A DNA stretch of 64,000 nucleotides from Croceicoccus sediminis (GCF_007570835.1 NZ_SUNC01000002.1:124001-188000), one strand, 5' to 3'. Shown: positions 43,364-52,748, counted from the first letter of the stretch. Notes: a model not told the origin generated them from the letters alone. Program-made: numbers and translations.

Positions 43364-44890
43364 TCAGGTCGAAGGAAGCAGATGTTCCCGGGCGATCTTC
43401 TCACGCCAGACCGCCGGGGCCAGCGTGTGGACGTTCTTGCCCTCGCTATCGACCGCGACGGTGACGGGCATGTCTTCCACCCTGAATTCGTAGATCGCTT
43501 CCATGCCGAGATCTTCGAATGCGACGACCTTGGCTTCCTTGATCGCGCGAGCGACGAGGTATGCCGCGCCGCCGACCGCCATCAGGTAGGCAACCTTGTG
43601 CCGGGCGATCACTTCGGTCGCGCCCTGCCCGCGTTCGGCCTTGCCGATCATGGCGAGAAGGCCAAGCTCCAGCATCTGTTCGGTGAACTTGTCCATGCGG
43701 GTCGCGGTGGTGGGCCCTGCGGGTCCGACGACTTCGCCGACGACCGGATCGACCGGTCCGACGTAATAGATCGCGCGGCCCTTGAAATCGACGGGCAGTT
43801 CCTCGCCCTTGGCAAGCATATCGGCGATACGCTTGTGCGCGGCGTCGCGGCCGGTCAGCATGTGACCTGAAAGCAGCAGTCGGTCGCCGTGCTTCCAGCT
43901 CTGCACTTCCTCCGGCGTCAGCTTGTCGAGATCGACCTTTTTCGCCGAGGCATCGGGTTCCCAGTGGACCTTGGGCCATGCGTCGAGGTCAGGCAGCGGC
44001 AGGAACGTCGGGCCGCTGCCGTCCAGCGTGAAGTGCGCGTGGCGCGTTGCCGCGCAATTGGGGATCATCGCCACTGGCTTGTTCGCCGCGTGGCACGGCC
44101 AGTCGTAGATCTTCACGTCGAGGACGGTGGCAAGCCCGCCAAGACCCTGTGCGCCCACGCCCATGGCGTTGACCTTGTCGAAAATCTCGATGCGCAGCTT
44201 TTCGATGTCGCTTTGCGGGCCGCGTTCCTTCAACTGGCCCATGTCGATCGGGTCCATCAGGCTTTTCTTGGCCAGCTTCACGCATTCTTCGGCCGTACCG
44301 CCGATACCGATGCCCAGCATGCCCGGCGGGCACCAGCCCGCGCCCATCTGCGGAATCATTTCCAGCACCCAGTCGACGATGTTGTCGGACGGGTTCATCA
44401 TCTTGAACTTGGACTTGGCCTCGCTGCCGCCGCCCTTGGCCGCGACGTCGATCGAAACCGTGTCGCCGGGGACCATTTCGACGTTCAGCACGCAGGGCGT
44501 GTTGTCGCGGGTGTTGCGGCGGGTAAAGGCGGGATCGGCCAGGACCGATGCGCGCAGCTTGTTGTCGGGATTGTTGTAACCCTTGCGCACGCCTTCATCG
44601 ACGACTTCCTGCAAGGACAGCTTCGAACCGAGGCGGCAGTTCTGGCCCCACTTGACGAAAACGTTGACGATGCCGGTGTCCTGGCAGATCGGGCGGTGCC
44701 CTTCGGCGCACATGCGGCTGTTGGTCAGGATCTGGGCGATCGCGTCCTTGGCGGCCGGGTTCAGTTCGGCCTCGTACGCTTCGCCCAGCGCCTTGATGTA
44801 GTCCATCGGGTGATAGAAACTGATGTACTGCAGGGCGTCGGCGACGCTGTCGATGAGGTCCTGTTCCTCGATCACCACCATGTCGGACAT
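43364..44890 (-). CDS. Class I fumarate hydratase (4Fe-4S)
   Basis: The product has 508 residues. It interconverts fumarate and malate in the TCA cycle using an oxygen-labile cluster. N-terminal domain motifs CQDTGI near 69, GGGSEAKSKFKM near 149 and GIGIGGTAE near 193 are visible. The beta-like C-terminal domain has LLLSGHMLTGRDAAHKR, then VGPAGPTTATRMD. Both domains are fused in one chain, as in FumA/FumB. A single gene with a clear gap on both sides. Confidence 0.93.
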   Translation of the reverse strand: MSDMVVIEEQDLIDSVADALQYISFYHPMDYIKALGEAYEAELNPAAKDAIAQILTNSRMCAEGHRPICQDTGIVNVFVKWGQNCRLGSKLSLQEVVDEGVRKGYNNPDNKLRASVLADPAFTRRNTRDNTPCVLNVEMVPGDTVSIDVAAKGGGSEAKSKFKMMNPSDNIVDWVLEMIPQMGAGWCPPGMLGIGIGGTAEECVKLAKKSLMDPIDMGQLKERGPQSDIEKLRIEIFDKVNAMGVGAQGLGGLATVLDVKIYDWPCHAANKPVAMIPNCAATRHAHFTLDGSGPTFLPLPDLDAWPKVHWEPDASAKKVDLDKLTPEEVQSWKHGDRLLLSGHMLTGRDAAHKRIADMLAKGEELPVDFKGRAIYYVGPVDPVVGEVVGPAGPTTATRMDKFTEQMLELGLLAMIGKAERGQGATEVIARHKVAYLMAVGGAAYLVARAIKEAKVVAFEDLGMEAIYEFRVEDMPVTVAVDSEGKNVHTLAPAVWREKIAREHLLPST

Positions 44891-45167
44891 GTAAAACCCA
44901 CCTCTTTCGCTGCATGCCAGTCGTTACGAAAGGCGACTTAGGAGCGATCTGTCGCAGTGGCAATGCCGTTCGGACCAGACAAAAGGAGGGGTCGCGGCAG
45001 GATGCGTGGCCCCTGCAAGCCGGTGCCTCTTGGCGTCGGGGCTTCGATGGCGTAGGGCGCCAAGCGGACTCGCACCTTGACGGCCACGGTCGTTTCGGGG
45101 CAAGTGTGTTACCTGACTAGGACAGTCCGCATTTTCGGGCTGCTGCAACAAGAGAGTGCATGACGCG

Positions 45168-45830
45168 ATGGCCAGTGCTGCCGCTCCGACCGCCCAGACC
45201 GGTGATTTTGCCCGCGCCCGCCGCGCGATGATCGACAGCCAGCTGCGGACCAGCGGCATCAACGAGCCTTACCTGCTTGATGCCTTTGCCCGCGTGCCGC
45301 GCGAAGATTTCGTCCCCGCTTCGGCCCGCGCCGTCGCTTACAACGACCGCCAGATCCCGCTTGGCGGCGGCCGCGTCATGACCGCGCCGCTCGGCCAGGC
45401 ACGGCTCCTGCTCGAGGCGAAGCCGGCCGCGACCGACAAGGTCCTGCTGATCGGCGGCGGTTCGGGTTACCTGGCCGCTGTCCTTGCCCCGCTCGTCGCA
45501 TCGCTCGACGTGGTGGAAAGCGATGATGCGCTTTCCGCGATGGCCGCGGTGAAGGCCGGTAATTGGCACAGCGGCGATCTCGCCTCTGGCTGGAAGAAGG
45601 GTGCTCCCTACGATCTCGTCATCATCGACGGCGCGGCCGAGGAAATCCCCGCCGCAATCGCGAAGCAGATGGCCGAAGACGGCCGCTTGGTCACCGGTAC
45701 GGTGTCGCGCGGCGTGACCCGCATCGCCGTGGGCCGCCGCGTCGGCAATTCGGCCGTTCTCGACGATGTCGCCGACATCTCGATGCCGGTCCTCGCCGAT
45801 TTCGCCGCGCCGAAGGGCTGGAGCTTCTGA
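45168..45830 (+). CDS. PCMT-family protein-L-isoaspartate O-methyltransferase-like protein
   Basis: The product has 220 residues. MIDSQLRTSGI near 20 and VPREDFVP near 43 are typical of the alphaproteobacterial branch. The SAM-binding motif is GGGSGYLAAVLA near 96. Some Pcm active-site text is diverged, so repair activity on isoaspartyl residues is not certain. ATG 45168 is used; GTG 45156 is an alternative. Its stop overlaps the tolC start (TGATG), the usual order in this lineage. Confidence 0.85.
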   Translation: MASAAAPTAQTGDFARARRAMIDSQLRTSGINEPYLLDAFARVPREDFVPASARAVAYNDRQIPLGGGRVMTAPLGQARLLLEAKPAATDKVLLIGGGSGYLAAVLAPLVASLDVVESDDALSAMAAVKAGNWHSGDLASGWKKGAPYDLVIIDGAAEEIPAAIAKQMAEDGRLVTGTVSRGVTRIAVGRRVGNSAVLDDVADISMPVLADFAAPKGWSF

Positions 45831-47269
45831 TGAAGGGTCGTACGGGTGCCGCGCTCCTGGCCGGCGCCGCGCTGATCTTTCCGGGATCGGCGATGGCCGA
45901 CACGCTCGAAGAAGCTCTCGCGCTCGCCTATCAGACCAACCCGACGATCCAGGCCGCCCGCGCGGACTTGCGCGCGACGGACGAAAACGTGCCGATCGAA
46001 AAATCGGACGGCTTGCCCAGCATTGGCGGCAATGCACAGTATACCGAGGTCCTGAAGCAGAACGACAACAGCTTCAATTCGCCCAGCCGCTTCCTCAATG
46101 CCGGTGTCGAACTGTCCGTGCCGGTCTATTCCGGCGGTGGGGTGAAGAATTCGATCCGCGCGGCAAAGCAACGGGTGCAGGCCGGACGCGCAGACCTGAA
46201 GGCCACCGAATCGGGCGTCTTCAGCCGGGTCGTCGCCGCCTACATGGACGTGATCCGCGATAGTGCGGTGGTCCAGCTGAACCGCCAGAACGTCGATACG
46301 CTGGGCGTGAACCTCCAGGCGACGCGCGACCGTTTCGAAATCGGCGACCTGACCCGCACCGACGTGGCGCAATCCGATTCGCGCCTCGCCCTGGCGCAGA
46401 GCGACCTTCTGACCGCGCAGTCGAACCTGATCGGCAGCCGCGAACGCTATATCCAGTTGGTCGGCAAGGCGCCGGTCAACCTGCAGCCCCCGCCGCCTCT
46501 GCCCGGCTTGCCGTCGAGCCCGGAACAGGCGGTCGACGTGGCGCTGGCCAACAATCCCGACCTCATCGCCGCGCGGGAGCGTAGCGAGGCTTCGCGCTAT
46601 GACATCGAAGTGGCTGGCTCCACCCGCCTGCCGCGCGTCGAACTGTTCACCAGCGGCGGCTATACCGATTATTTCGGCACGCTGGGCGGCAATGCCCGCG
46701 ATATCGAACAGACGGAAACGACGGCGCAGGCCGGTGCCCGCCTGACGGTGCCGATCTTCCAGGGCGGTTTTCCCGCCGCGCTCGAACGCCAGGCCCAAGC
46801 CCGCGCGCAATCGATGATGGAAACCGAAATCGCGATCGAACGCGACGTCATCGCCCAGACCCGAGCCGCCTATTCGGCGTGGCTGGCCGCGAACGAAGTG
46901 ATCCAGGCGACGACGACCGCCGTTTCGGCCGCCTCGCTCAGCCTCGAGGGCGTGCGCGCGGAAAACACCGTCGGCAATCGCACGATCCTCGACATTCTCG
47001 ATGCCGAACGCGAACTGCTGGCGGCGCAGGTCCAGCTGGTGACGGCGCAACGCAACGCCTATGTCGCCGGTTTCAGCCTGCTGGCCGCGATGGGCATGGC
47101 CGAGGCGGAAGACCTCAATCTCGACGTCGGCCCGCTTTACGACCCGCTGGTCCACTACGACAGCGTGAAGGGCGCGATCTTCGACTGGCGCTTTGAACCC
47201 GACCCCGAACCGGTCTCTACCCGCACCGTTGACACACCGGCGCAAGACGCAGACATTCCGAAGCAGTGA
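45830..47269 (+). CDS. tolC: TolC-family outer-membrane channel
   Basis: The product has 479 residues. A signal peptide (ending SAMA, about 24) precedes two repeated OEP halves. The first shows ALALAYQTNPTIQAARADLR near 30, DLTRTDVAQSDSRLALA near 170 and the second VDVALANNPDLIAARERS near 240. GVRAENTVGNRTILDILDAE lies near 375. It forms the trimeric tunnel for type I secretion and RND efflux. It could therefore serve export of the giant repeat protein at the left edge, but no ABC or membrane-fusion gene is nearby. Confidence 0.93.
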   Translation: MKGRTGAALLAGAALIFPGSAMADTLEEALALAYQTNPTIQAARADLRATDENVPIEKSDGLPSIGGNAQYTEVLKQNDNSFNSPSRFLNAGVELSVPVYSGGGVKNSIRAAKQRVQAGRADLKATESGVFSRVVAAYMDVIRDSAVVQLNRQNVDTLGVNLQATRDRFEIGDLTRTDVAQSDSRLALAQSDLLTAQSNLIGSRERYIQLVGKAPVNLQPPPPLPGLPSSPEQAVDVALANNPDLIAARERSEASRYDIEVAGSTRLPRVELFTSGGYTDYFGTLGGNARDIEQTETTAQAGARLTVPIFQGGFPAALERQAQARAQSMMETEIAIERDVIAQTRAAYSAWLAANEVIQATTTAVSAASLSLEGVRAENTVGNRTILDILDAERELLAAQVQLVTAQRNAYVAGFSLLAAMGMAEAEDLNLDVGPLYDPLVHYDSVKGAIFDWRFEPDPEPVSTRTVDTPAQDADIPKQ

Positions 47270-47309
47270 TGGGTCGGGTCGTGGCCCGGCTCCCGGACAG
47301 GAGCGGCGA

Positions 47310-48056
47310 GTGAACAAGGAAGGGGAACCGTCGGTCGAGGATATTCTTCGGTCGATCAAACAGGTCATTTCCCGCGAGGACGAAGGGGCCCAGGGCGAGG
47401 CTCGTTCGGGCTCTGCGCCCGGTTTCGGCAACAATCCCTTCGCGCGGCGCGATGCCTTTACCCGGCCCACGGCCGTTCCGTCCGCGGCCAATGCGCCTGC
47501 CGATTCGGAAGAAGTCTATGATCTGGCCGCGCTTCCCGATGGCGAAGCACCGTCAGAACCCGAAGCCGTTGCGCCGGATGAAACCGTGTCCCTGCCCGCC
47601 GGATTCCAGGTCCACCGTTACGAATCGGCCGCCCCGTGGCAGGACGGCGAGGCGGATGATGAACCACTGACGCTTTCGACGCTGATCACGCCAGAGGACG
47701 GCGACGACTTTGGCGCCGGGGAAGAGAGCGTAGGCGAGGAAGAGCCCGAAGCCGAAACACCGCCCGCTGCGCCAACGCCCGAAGAAGCGCCAAGGCCCGA
47801 GGCGACAGCAGCCCCCGCCTCGGAAGGCGAAGGCCTTCTGGCCGGTGCCGCCGCCGCGGCCGTGCGCGCCCAGCTTTCCGCGCTCGACAACCTGTCGGCC
47901 TCCGCACCCAAGGCGAAGGCGGCGGACAACCCGCTCGAAGACATGGTGAAGGAAATGCTTCGCCCGATGCTGAAGGACTGGCTCGATGCCAACCTGCAGA
48001 CCATCATCGAGCGTATGGTCCAGGACGAGATCGCCCGTATCACCGGACGGCGTTGA
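47310..48056 (+). CDS. popZ: PopZ-like polar organising protein (DUF2497)
   Basis: The product has 248 residues. The short N-terminal helix [19 protein letters not shown] (6-24) and the C-terminal helices [20 protein letters not shown] through [10 protein letters not shown] match PopZ. The middle (30-190) is disordered, acidic and Pro-rich. This is the known layout of PopZ condensates that anchor chromosome origins and signalling proteins at the cell pole. The GTG start at 47310 has AGGAG upstream. Its place after tolC is conserved in alphaproteobacteria. Confidence 0.87.
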   Translation: MNKEGEPSVEDILRSIKQVISREDEGAQGEARSGSAPGFGNNPFARRDAFTRPTAVPSAANAPADSEEVYDLAALPDGEAPSEPEAVAPDETVSLPAGFQVHRYESAAPWQDGEADDEPLTLSTLITPEDGDDFGAGEESVGEEEPEAETPPAAPTPEEAPRPEATAAPASEGEGLLAGAAAAAVRAQLSALDNLSASAPKAKAADNPLEDMVKEMLRPMLKDWLDANLQTIIERMVQDEIARITGRR

Positions 48057-48060
48057 CACC

Positions 48061-48462
48061 ATGGCAAAGGTCGCAGGACCGGCGGTTATCGAACGCGCAC
48101 GTGCCGAACTGGCCGTGATGGGCGGGGGCGAGGAATTTTCCCGCCACATCTTTCTCTGTGCCGATCAGACCAAGCCCAAGTGCTGCCCGAAAAAGGCGGG
48201 GCTGAAATCGTGGGACTATCTGAAAAAGCGGCTTGCCGAACTCGGTCTCGACCGGGCGGGCGGTGTCATGCGGACCAAGGCCAACTGCCTGCGCCTGTGC
48301 GTCGCCGGGCCGCTTGCCGTCGTCTATCCCGAAGGCGTCTGGTACCATTCGTGCAGCCCCGAGGTGCTGGAAGAGATCATCCAGAAGCACCTGATCGGCG
48401 GAGAGCCGGTCGAGGAATATCGCCTGACTGTGCCTCAGGGCCTGACTGTGCCTCAGGGATAG
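48061..48462 (+). CDS. Thioredoxin-like (2Fe-2S) ferredoxin
   Basis: The product has 133 residues. The four cluster Cys candidates are in [12 protein letters not shown] (33-42) and KANCLRLC near 80, as in the thioredoxin-fold [2Fe-2S] ferredoxins. The electron partner is unknown. It starts 4 bp after popZ. The last twelve residues are two copies of LTVPQG from an exact 18-bp duplication. Confidence 0.87.
   Translation: MAKVAGPAVIERARAELAVMGGGEEFSRHIFLCADQTKPKCCPKKAGLKSWDYLKKRLAELGLDRAGGVMRTKANCLRLCVAGPLAVVYPEGVWYHSCSPEVLEEIIQKHLIGGEPVEEYRLTVPQGLTVPQG
48423..48458 (+). repeat. 18-bp perfect tandem duplication at ferredoxin 3' end
   Basis: CCTGACTGTGCCTCAGGG occurs twice head to tail (48423-48440, 48441-48458), in frame, just before the TAG stop. 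Each copy has CCTGA/TCAGG arms and can fold as a small hairpin. Confidence 0.95.
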
Positions 48463-48471
48463 TCGGCGTTG

Positions 48472-48786
48472 TCAGGCAGGCTGGCCAATGCCCCTGATAT
48501 CTCGCCAATATTCGGATTCGACGTCAGCGTCGATTTCGACAGGTAGGGCGCTGGCGTAAAGCCGATCGGCACCGTCTTTGCGTGGACCGGAAATCCAGAA
48601 CCTGTCGCCATTATCTTCGGCAACATGGTTGTATTTGTAGCCAGACCCCACCCTTAGAAATGTCCGCCCACGATAACGCAGCGACCGTCCAGACTTCGAA
48701 AAGGTCACCCGACCAATGCGCGCGGGCCCATTGAGCCCTTCGGACTTGTCCTCGATGTACATGATCCGGGTCTTGGCGTTCGACAT
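48472..48786 (-). CDS. Conserved hypothetical protein
   Basis: The product has 104 residues, basic and beta-rich, with RIMYIEDKSEGLNGPARIGR, then VTFSKSGRSLRYRGRTF and a RFWISGPRKDGADRLY segment. I recognise the type as a conserved orphan sometimes mislabelled as a DXP-synthase fragment; there is no thiamine-enzyme motif here. Function unknown. Convergent with the ferredoxin gene, 9 bp apart. Confidence 0.7.
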   Translation of the reverse strand: MSNAKTRIMYIEDKSEGLNGPARIGRVTFSKSGRSLRYRGRTFLRVGSGYKYNHVAEDNGDRFWISGPRKDGADRLYASALPVEIDADVESEYWRDIRGIGQPA

Positions 48787-48810
48787 TCCGAATTTACCAG
48801 GCGCCAAACC

Positions 48811-49122
48811 CTAGTCGAGCTCTTCCCAGGCGTCTTTCGCCTGATCGCCCAGCCGGTCGTCGATCGCTTCGTCGTGCCCCGTACCGCTGGACAGGAAGAC
48901 CAGCCCCATGAGCGCGGCCATCAGCATCATCGCCGCCGTCACGCCCAGCGCGGTCGCGATGTAAAGGTGGATCGATACCAGTCCGTTGCGCCAGTAGAGA
49001 AAGCCCAGCGAGATCACGACCGTCACGCTCGTGATTCCGAACATCAGCTTCATCAACCAGCGATAGCGCGCCCAGGCGTGGGCCGCGTTTTCGGGATCGT
49101 CGAGGGGTGATCTAGGGGTCAT
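48811..49122 (-). CDS. Small two-TM membrane protein
   Basis: The product has 103 residues. Two hydrophobic helices (about 25-43 and 52-77) lie between a polar N-terminus and an acidic C-terminal tail. Not recognised. ATG 49122 is used, as the ATG at 49134 adds only MKAV. It is upstream of the preceding hypothetical gene by 24 bp and may be co-transcribed with it. Confidence 0.7.
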   Translation of the reverse strand: MTPRSPLDDPENAAHAWARYRWLMKLMFGITSVTVVISLGFLYWRNGLVSIHLYIATALGVTAAMMLMAALMGLVFLSSGTGHDEAIDDRLGDQAKDAWEELD

Positions 49123-49236
49123 GACGGCCTTCACATGGACCTCATGCGCCCCGCTGGCAAGTCGGTCGGTCTTATGGCACCATGGATGTTGCAGTGCCGC
49201 AGCGACGGGCGGCGACCAGGGCGGGAGATACGGACC

Positions 49237-49668
49237 ATGAGCATTGCAAAGATCATTGCCGGACGGGAATTCGAAATCGTGAGCTGCAAGGCCGCGACGA
49301 AAGTCAGGGAAGCCGTAGGACTACTCACCGAACGCAGAATCGGCGCCATGCCCGTGACCGACGACGAAGGCCGCGTGATCGGCGTCTTTTCCGAACGCGA
49401 CGTAATCCGCTGCCTCAATGTGCATGGCGGGGCCGCGCTCGATCTCGACATGGAGCAGGTGATGACGTCGCCCGCCGTGACGGTCAGCTCGGACACGTCC
49501 GAAAACCAGGCCCTGGCCCTGATGACCCGCCGCCGTATCCGCCACCTGCCCGTGGTCGACGATGGCAAGATGGTCGATTTCGTCTCCATCGGCGACCTCG
49601 TGAAATCGCGCATCGATTCGATCGAGTCCGAGGCGCAGGCGATGCGCGAATACATCCACAGCGTCTGA
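49237..49668 (+). CDS. Two-CBS-domain protein
   Basis: The product has 143 residues made of a CBS pair: VREAVGLLTERRIGAMPVTD with IGVFSERDV, then ENQALALMTRRRIRHLPVVD with FVSIGDLV. Stand-alone CBS pairs bind adenine nucleotides or related ligands and act as sensors; the partner is unknown. ATG 49237 follows GGGAG. It precedes erpA by 54 bp. Confidence 0.9.
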   Translation: MSIAKIIAGREFEIVSCKAATKVREAVGLLTERRIGAMPVTDDEGRVIGVFSERDVIRCLNVHGGAALDLDMEQVMTSPAVTVSSDTSENQALALMTRRRIRHLPVVDDGKMVDFVSIGDLVKSRIDSIESEAQAMREYIHSV

Positions 49669-49722
49669 TCGGCCCAATCGCGCGGCTTGCCCCCGCGCAC
49701 CGGGCATCCTATCTCGGCAGGC

Positions 49723-50052
49723 ATGGAACAACCCATCGACCTGAGCCCGTCCGCCGCCAGCCGCGTGGCGACGATTGCCGCCAAGACGGGACGCGACGCC
49801 GCATTGCGGCTAGCCGTCGAAGGCGGCGGCTGCTCCGGCTTTCAGTACCGCTTCGATCTTGCGAGCGAGATAGAGGGCGAGGACATCGTGGTCGAACGTG
49901 ACGGGGTAAAGCTCGTCGTCGATCCGGTAAGCCTCGATCTCGTGCGCGGGAGCGTGGTGGATTTCGTGGAATCGCTGGGCGGCGCATCGTTTCAGGTGCA
50001 GAACCCCAACGCGGCATCGGGCTGCGGCTGCGGCTCCAGCTTCTCGATCTGA
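49723..50052 (+). CDS. erpA: A-type iron-sulfur carrier (HesB/IscA/ErpA family)
   Basis: The product has 109 residues. The three cluster-binding Cys are in GGGCSGFQY (about 36) and SGCGCGSSF (about 102-104). It passes Fe-S clusters to apo-proteins; clients could include IspG and fumarase in this window. ErpA rather than IscA is chosen because the gene stands outside an isc/suf operon, so the symbol is moderate. The xth gene follows after 23 bp. Confidence 0.87.
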   Translation: MEQPIDLSPSAASRVATIAAKTGRDAALRLAVEGGGCSGFQYRFDLASEIEGEDIVVERDGVKLVVDPVSLDLVRGSVVDFVESLGGASFQVQNPNAASGCGCGSSFSI

Positions 50053-50075
50053 TCTTGCGGGTCGAGGGGGCCTGA

Positions 50076-50852
50076 ATGCGCATCGCCAGCTTCAACATCA
50101 ACGGCGTAAAGGCACGCATGCCGCGCCTGCTGGAATGGCTGGACGAGACGAAACCCGACGTCGCCTGCCTTCAGGAAATCAAGTCGAGCGACGACACCTT
50201 TCCCGGCGATGCCTTCCATGAAGTCGGTTATCGCGCGATCTGGCACGGACAAAAGGGTTTCAACGGCGTCGCCATCCTGCGCCGCGGCGAGGAACCGGCG
50301 CACGAAGTGTTACGCGGCCTTCCCGGCGACGACGAGGACACGCATTCCCGTTATATCGAGGCGGACGTCAATGGCGTGCGCGTCGTGTGCATCTACCTGC
50401 CCAACGGCAATCCGGTGCCGGGGCCGAAATTCGACTACAAACTGAACTGGATGAAGCGGCTGCGCACGCGCATGAACCAGCTTCTGGCCGAGGAAATCCC
50501 CGCGGTCGTCATCGGCGACTACAATGTCATTCCCGAGGACAAGGACGTCTGGTCACCCAAGGCGATGGCGTCCGACGCGCTGATGCAGCCAGAATCGCGC
50601 GATGCCTATTTCCGTCTGCTGCACGACGGGTGGACCGATGCGATCGACCTGCACCATCCGCGCGGCGGCATGTGGACGTTCTGGGACTATCAGGCCGGCG
50701 CGTGGCAACGCGATCACGGTTTCCGTATCGACCATGCCCTGCTGTCGCCTTCGCTGGCCGACCGGCTGGTCGCCACCGGAATCGACCGGGAATATCGCGG
50801 CCGGGAAAAGGCCAGCGACCACGTACCCGTCTGGGTCGAAATCACCGACTGA
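50076..50852 (+). CDS. xth: Exodeoxyribonuclease III
   Basis: The product has 258 residues in the endonuclease/exonuclease/phosphatase fold. Motifs: NINGVKAR near 8, CLQEIK (metal Glu) near 31, GDYNVIPEDKDVW near 147 and FRIDHALLS with SDHVPVW near the end. It cuts at abasic sites in base-excision repair. No SOS box was seen. A strong terminator follows. Confidence 0.93.
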   Translation: MRIASFNINGVKARMPRLLEWLDETKPDVACLQEIKSSDDTFPGDAFHEVGYRAIWHGQKGFNGVAILRRGEEPAHEVLRGLPGDDEDTHSRYIEADVNGVRVVCIYLPNGNPVPGPKFDYKLNWMKRLRTRMNQLLAEEIPAVVIGDYNVIPEDKDVWSPKAMASDALMQPESRDAYFRLLHDGWTDAIDLHHPRGGMWTFWDYQAGAWQRDHGFRIDHALLSPSLADRLVATGIDREYRGREKASDHVPVWVEITD

Positions 50853-50877
50853 CCGCAAATTTCAGGATTTCAAAAAC

Positions 50878-50912
50878 GAAAGGCCGCCGGAGGGGGGATC
50901 CGGCGGCCTTTC
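50878..50912 (+). terminator. Bidirectional-type hairpin terminator between xth and the hydrolase gene
   Basis: GAAAGGCCGCCGG (50878-50890) pairs with CCGGCGGCCTTTC (50900-50912), a 13-bp stem between two convergent genes. The T-run is short (T3), with A-rich sequence on the other side. Confidence 0.8.
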
Positions 50913-50965
50913 CGCTTCCGCGCGCGTTTGGGGGGGACGCGCGTCAGCGATCTGGTGTTACCGTA

Positions 50966-51652
50966 TCAACGGTAAAAAATGTGATTGTCGATCTGCGCAA
51001 GCCGCGTGAGCTTGTTCTTCCAGCGCGGCGACACGTAGTTTGCGTGGAAGAAGAGAGCGCCTTCGGCCGGGCTTTCCCACGCGTTGTCGCGGGCGATGAC
51101 GGCCAGTTTCTTGGCGCGGGTCCAGGCCCGGCTGCCGGCGTTGATGGCCGGCATACGGCCACCGCGCACGAACGAGAACTGCGAACGCTGATAGACGACA
51201 CCGCAATAGCTGGACGGAAAGCGGCTCGATTCGGTGCGGGCGATGATCACGCGGCCCACGGCCAGCTGACCGGCCAGCGGTTCGCCCTTCGATTCGAAAT
51301 AGATCGCCCCGGCGAGGCAGCGCATCTGTTCGTCGAGACTGTCGGGAACCGGTACGCTCGCGACCAGTTCATGAAGCGACGAGGCACTGGCGGGCACGAC
51401 TTCCGGTTCTTCGGGAACCGGCTGCACGACAGGCTGCGAGATGAAAGCAGGCTGGACATCACCGGACACTGCGGCCTCTTCGGGCTGCGCGTCGACGGCG
51501 GACTCCACCTGTGAAGTTTCCTGGACGGTGGCTTCGACGGGCGTTGCCACGTCGCTATATGCAAATGCGCTGGATCCGTCAGTTCCCAGCAGTATGACCC
51601 CGAGGGTCGCGACCAGCGAAAGAACGCTGGCGCCCTTAACCTTGCGGCTCAT
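50966..51652 (-). CDS. Cell-wall hydrolase (SleB-type, Hydrolase_2)
   Basis: The product has 228 residues. An N-terminal signal or anchor (9-30) is followed by a 65-residue Val/Pro/Glu-rich linker. The Hydrolase_2 domain runs from about 105, with catalytic-Glu region AIYFESKGEP, then VIIARTESSRFP, YCGVVYQRSQFSF and FFHANYVSPRW. It should cut peptidoglycan glycan strands in the periplasm. Single-gene unit. Confidence 0.87.
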   Translation of the reverse strand: MSRKVKGASVLSLVATLGVILLGTDGSSAFAYSDVATPVEATVQETSQVESAVDAQPEEAAVSGDVQPAFISQPVVQPVPEEPEVVPASASSLHELVASVPVPDSLDEQMRCLAGAIYFESKGEPLAGQLAVGRVIIARTESSRFPSSYCGVVYQRSQFSFVRGGRMPAINAGSRAWTRAKKLAVIARDNAWESPAEGALFFHANYVSPRWKNKLTRLAQIDNHIFYR

Positions 51653-51876
51653 CGATGTACTATCGAGTGCGGTTAACGTCCTGTCGCAGCGCTTTCGAAG
51701 GAACGGCGGTCGATCCCGACAACCTGTCTAATGTTCCTTGAAACGACACTGCCGGCCGTTCCCCGTCTGCGCGCTTGATCAGGCGTGCCTTAGTGCACGC
51801 GCGATCTGCCTACGCCCGTCTATGCCGCGCCATGTGCGATTGTGGCGGAAAAGTGTCAACACCGGTAACCAAAAGG

Positions 51877-52209
51877 TTAAGCCATTCCCGGGATGAACTG
51901 TTGCGCATTTGCGACATCCAGTTCCACGACCCAGCAATCGGGATCCTGCCCGCCGCGCTTTTCAACGTAGTCATTGAAATCAAATGGTTTTTCGGGATCG
52001 GAACGGCGACTTTCGATCCATTTCCGTCCGCCCGAAAGGTCCGGCATGCGCTCGTAAAGTATTGATTCGCCGCCTCTTTCGCAAACGACGACAAGCAGGG
52101 AACCAGAATCGGATTCACCCTTTTTCAGAACCGTGGCAAAGCCTCCAGAGACCTCCACAGCCCGAATCATGGCCGTCACTTCGAGGCGAGTCGGTAGCCG
52201 GGCGTCCAC
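51877..52209 (-). CDS. DUF1491-family protein
   Basis: The product has 110 residues. The pattern MDARLPTRLEVTAMIRAVE, GGFATVLKKGESDSG and ERMPDLSGGRKW is that of DUF1491, small proteins found across alphaproteobacteria, with unknown function. The start is 9 bp after the thioesterase stop. Last gene of the hpf-ptsN-thioesterase run. Confidence 0.85.
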   Translation of the reverse strand: MDARLPTRLEVTAMIRAVEVSGGFATVLKKGESDSGSLLVVVCERGGESILYERMPDLSGGRKWIESRRSDPEKPFDFNDYVEKRGGQDPDCWVVELDVANAQQFIPGMA

Positions 52210-52218
52210 AAAATTGCC

Positions 52219-52704
52219 CTATTTGCCGTCAGGGACGCGATATCCCGACAGGCCGGACAGCTTGATCTGCGACCGCATGAACGTGCCGGTGCCCCGGCCC
52301 ACTTCCTCTCCGTCCTGATCCAACAGCCGCGCTTCGCCCATCAGGACGCGGCGGCGGCCGGAGATCCATTTCCCCTCCGCGATGACGCGGCCGGCCTTGA
52401 TCGGGCGCGCGAAGTGAAGGTTGAAAGACGTGGTCAGAAGGAAGCGATCCGACACCATCGTGTTGGCCGCATAGAAAGCGGCATCGTCCAGCATCTTGAA
52501 ATAGATCGTGCCATGCGCCGCACCGGCGGCATGGAAAACGCGTTCATCGACGTCGAAGGTGATGCGCGAAAGCCCCTCGCCCACGATTTTAAGTTCTGAC
52601 GCGAAGAGAGAATTCACAGGGGCCGAGGCATAGAGCGATTCGAGCGCGCGCCAGTGCATCTGCGCACCGGTTTGCCCATCGCCCGTCTTTTCGCCGTCCG
52701 CCAT
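52219..52704 (-). CDS. PaaI-family hotdog thioesterase
   Basis: The product has 161 residues. The hotdog core has HAAGAAHGTIYFKMLDDAAF near 58-77 (catalytic-site region HG) and SFNLHFARPIKAGRV near 93. It probably cleaves an acyl- or phenylacetyl-CoA-type thioester; the substrate is unknown. It starts 44 bp after ptsN and is followed by DUF1491. Confidence 0.87.
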   Translation of the reverse strand: MADGEKTGDGQTGAQMHWRALESLYASAPVNSLFASELKIVGEGLSRITFDVDERVFHAAGAAHGTIYFKMLDDAAFYAANTMVSDRFLLTTSFNLHFARPIKAGRVIAEGKWISGRRRVLMGEARLLDQDGEEVGRGTGTFMRSQIKLSGLSGYRVPDGK

Positions 52705-52748
52705 TCCCTGCCCTTATATCCGCGCCTTTGCCGTGCCGACAGGAACGA

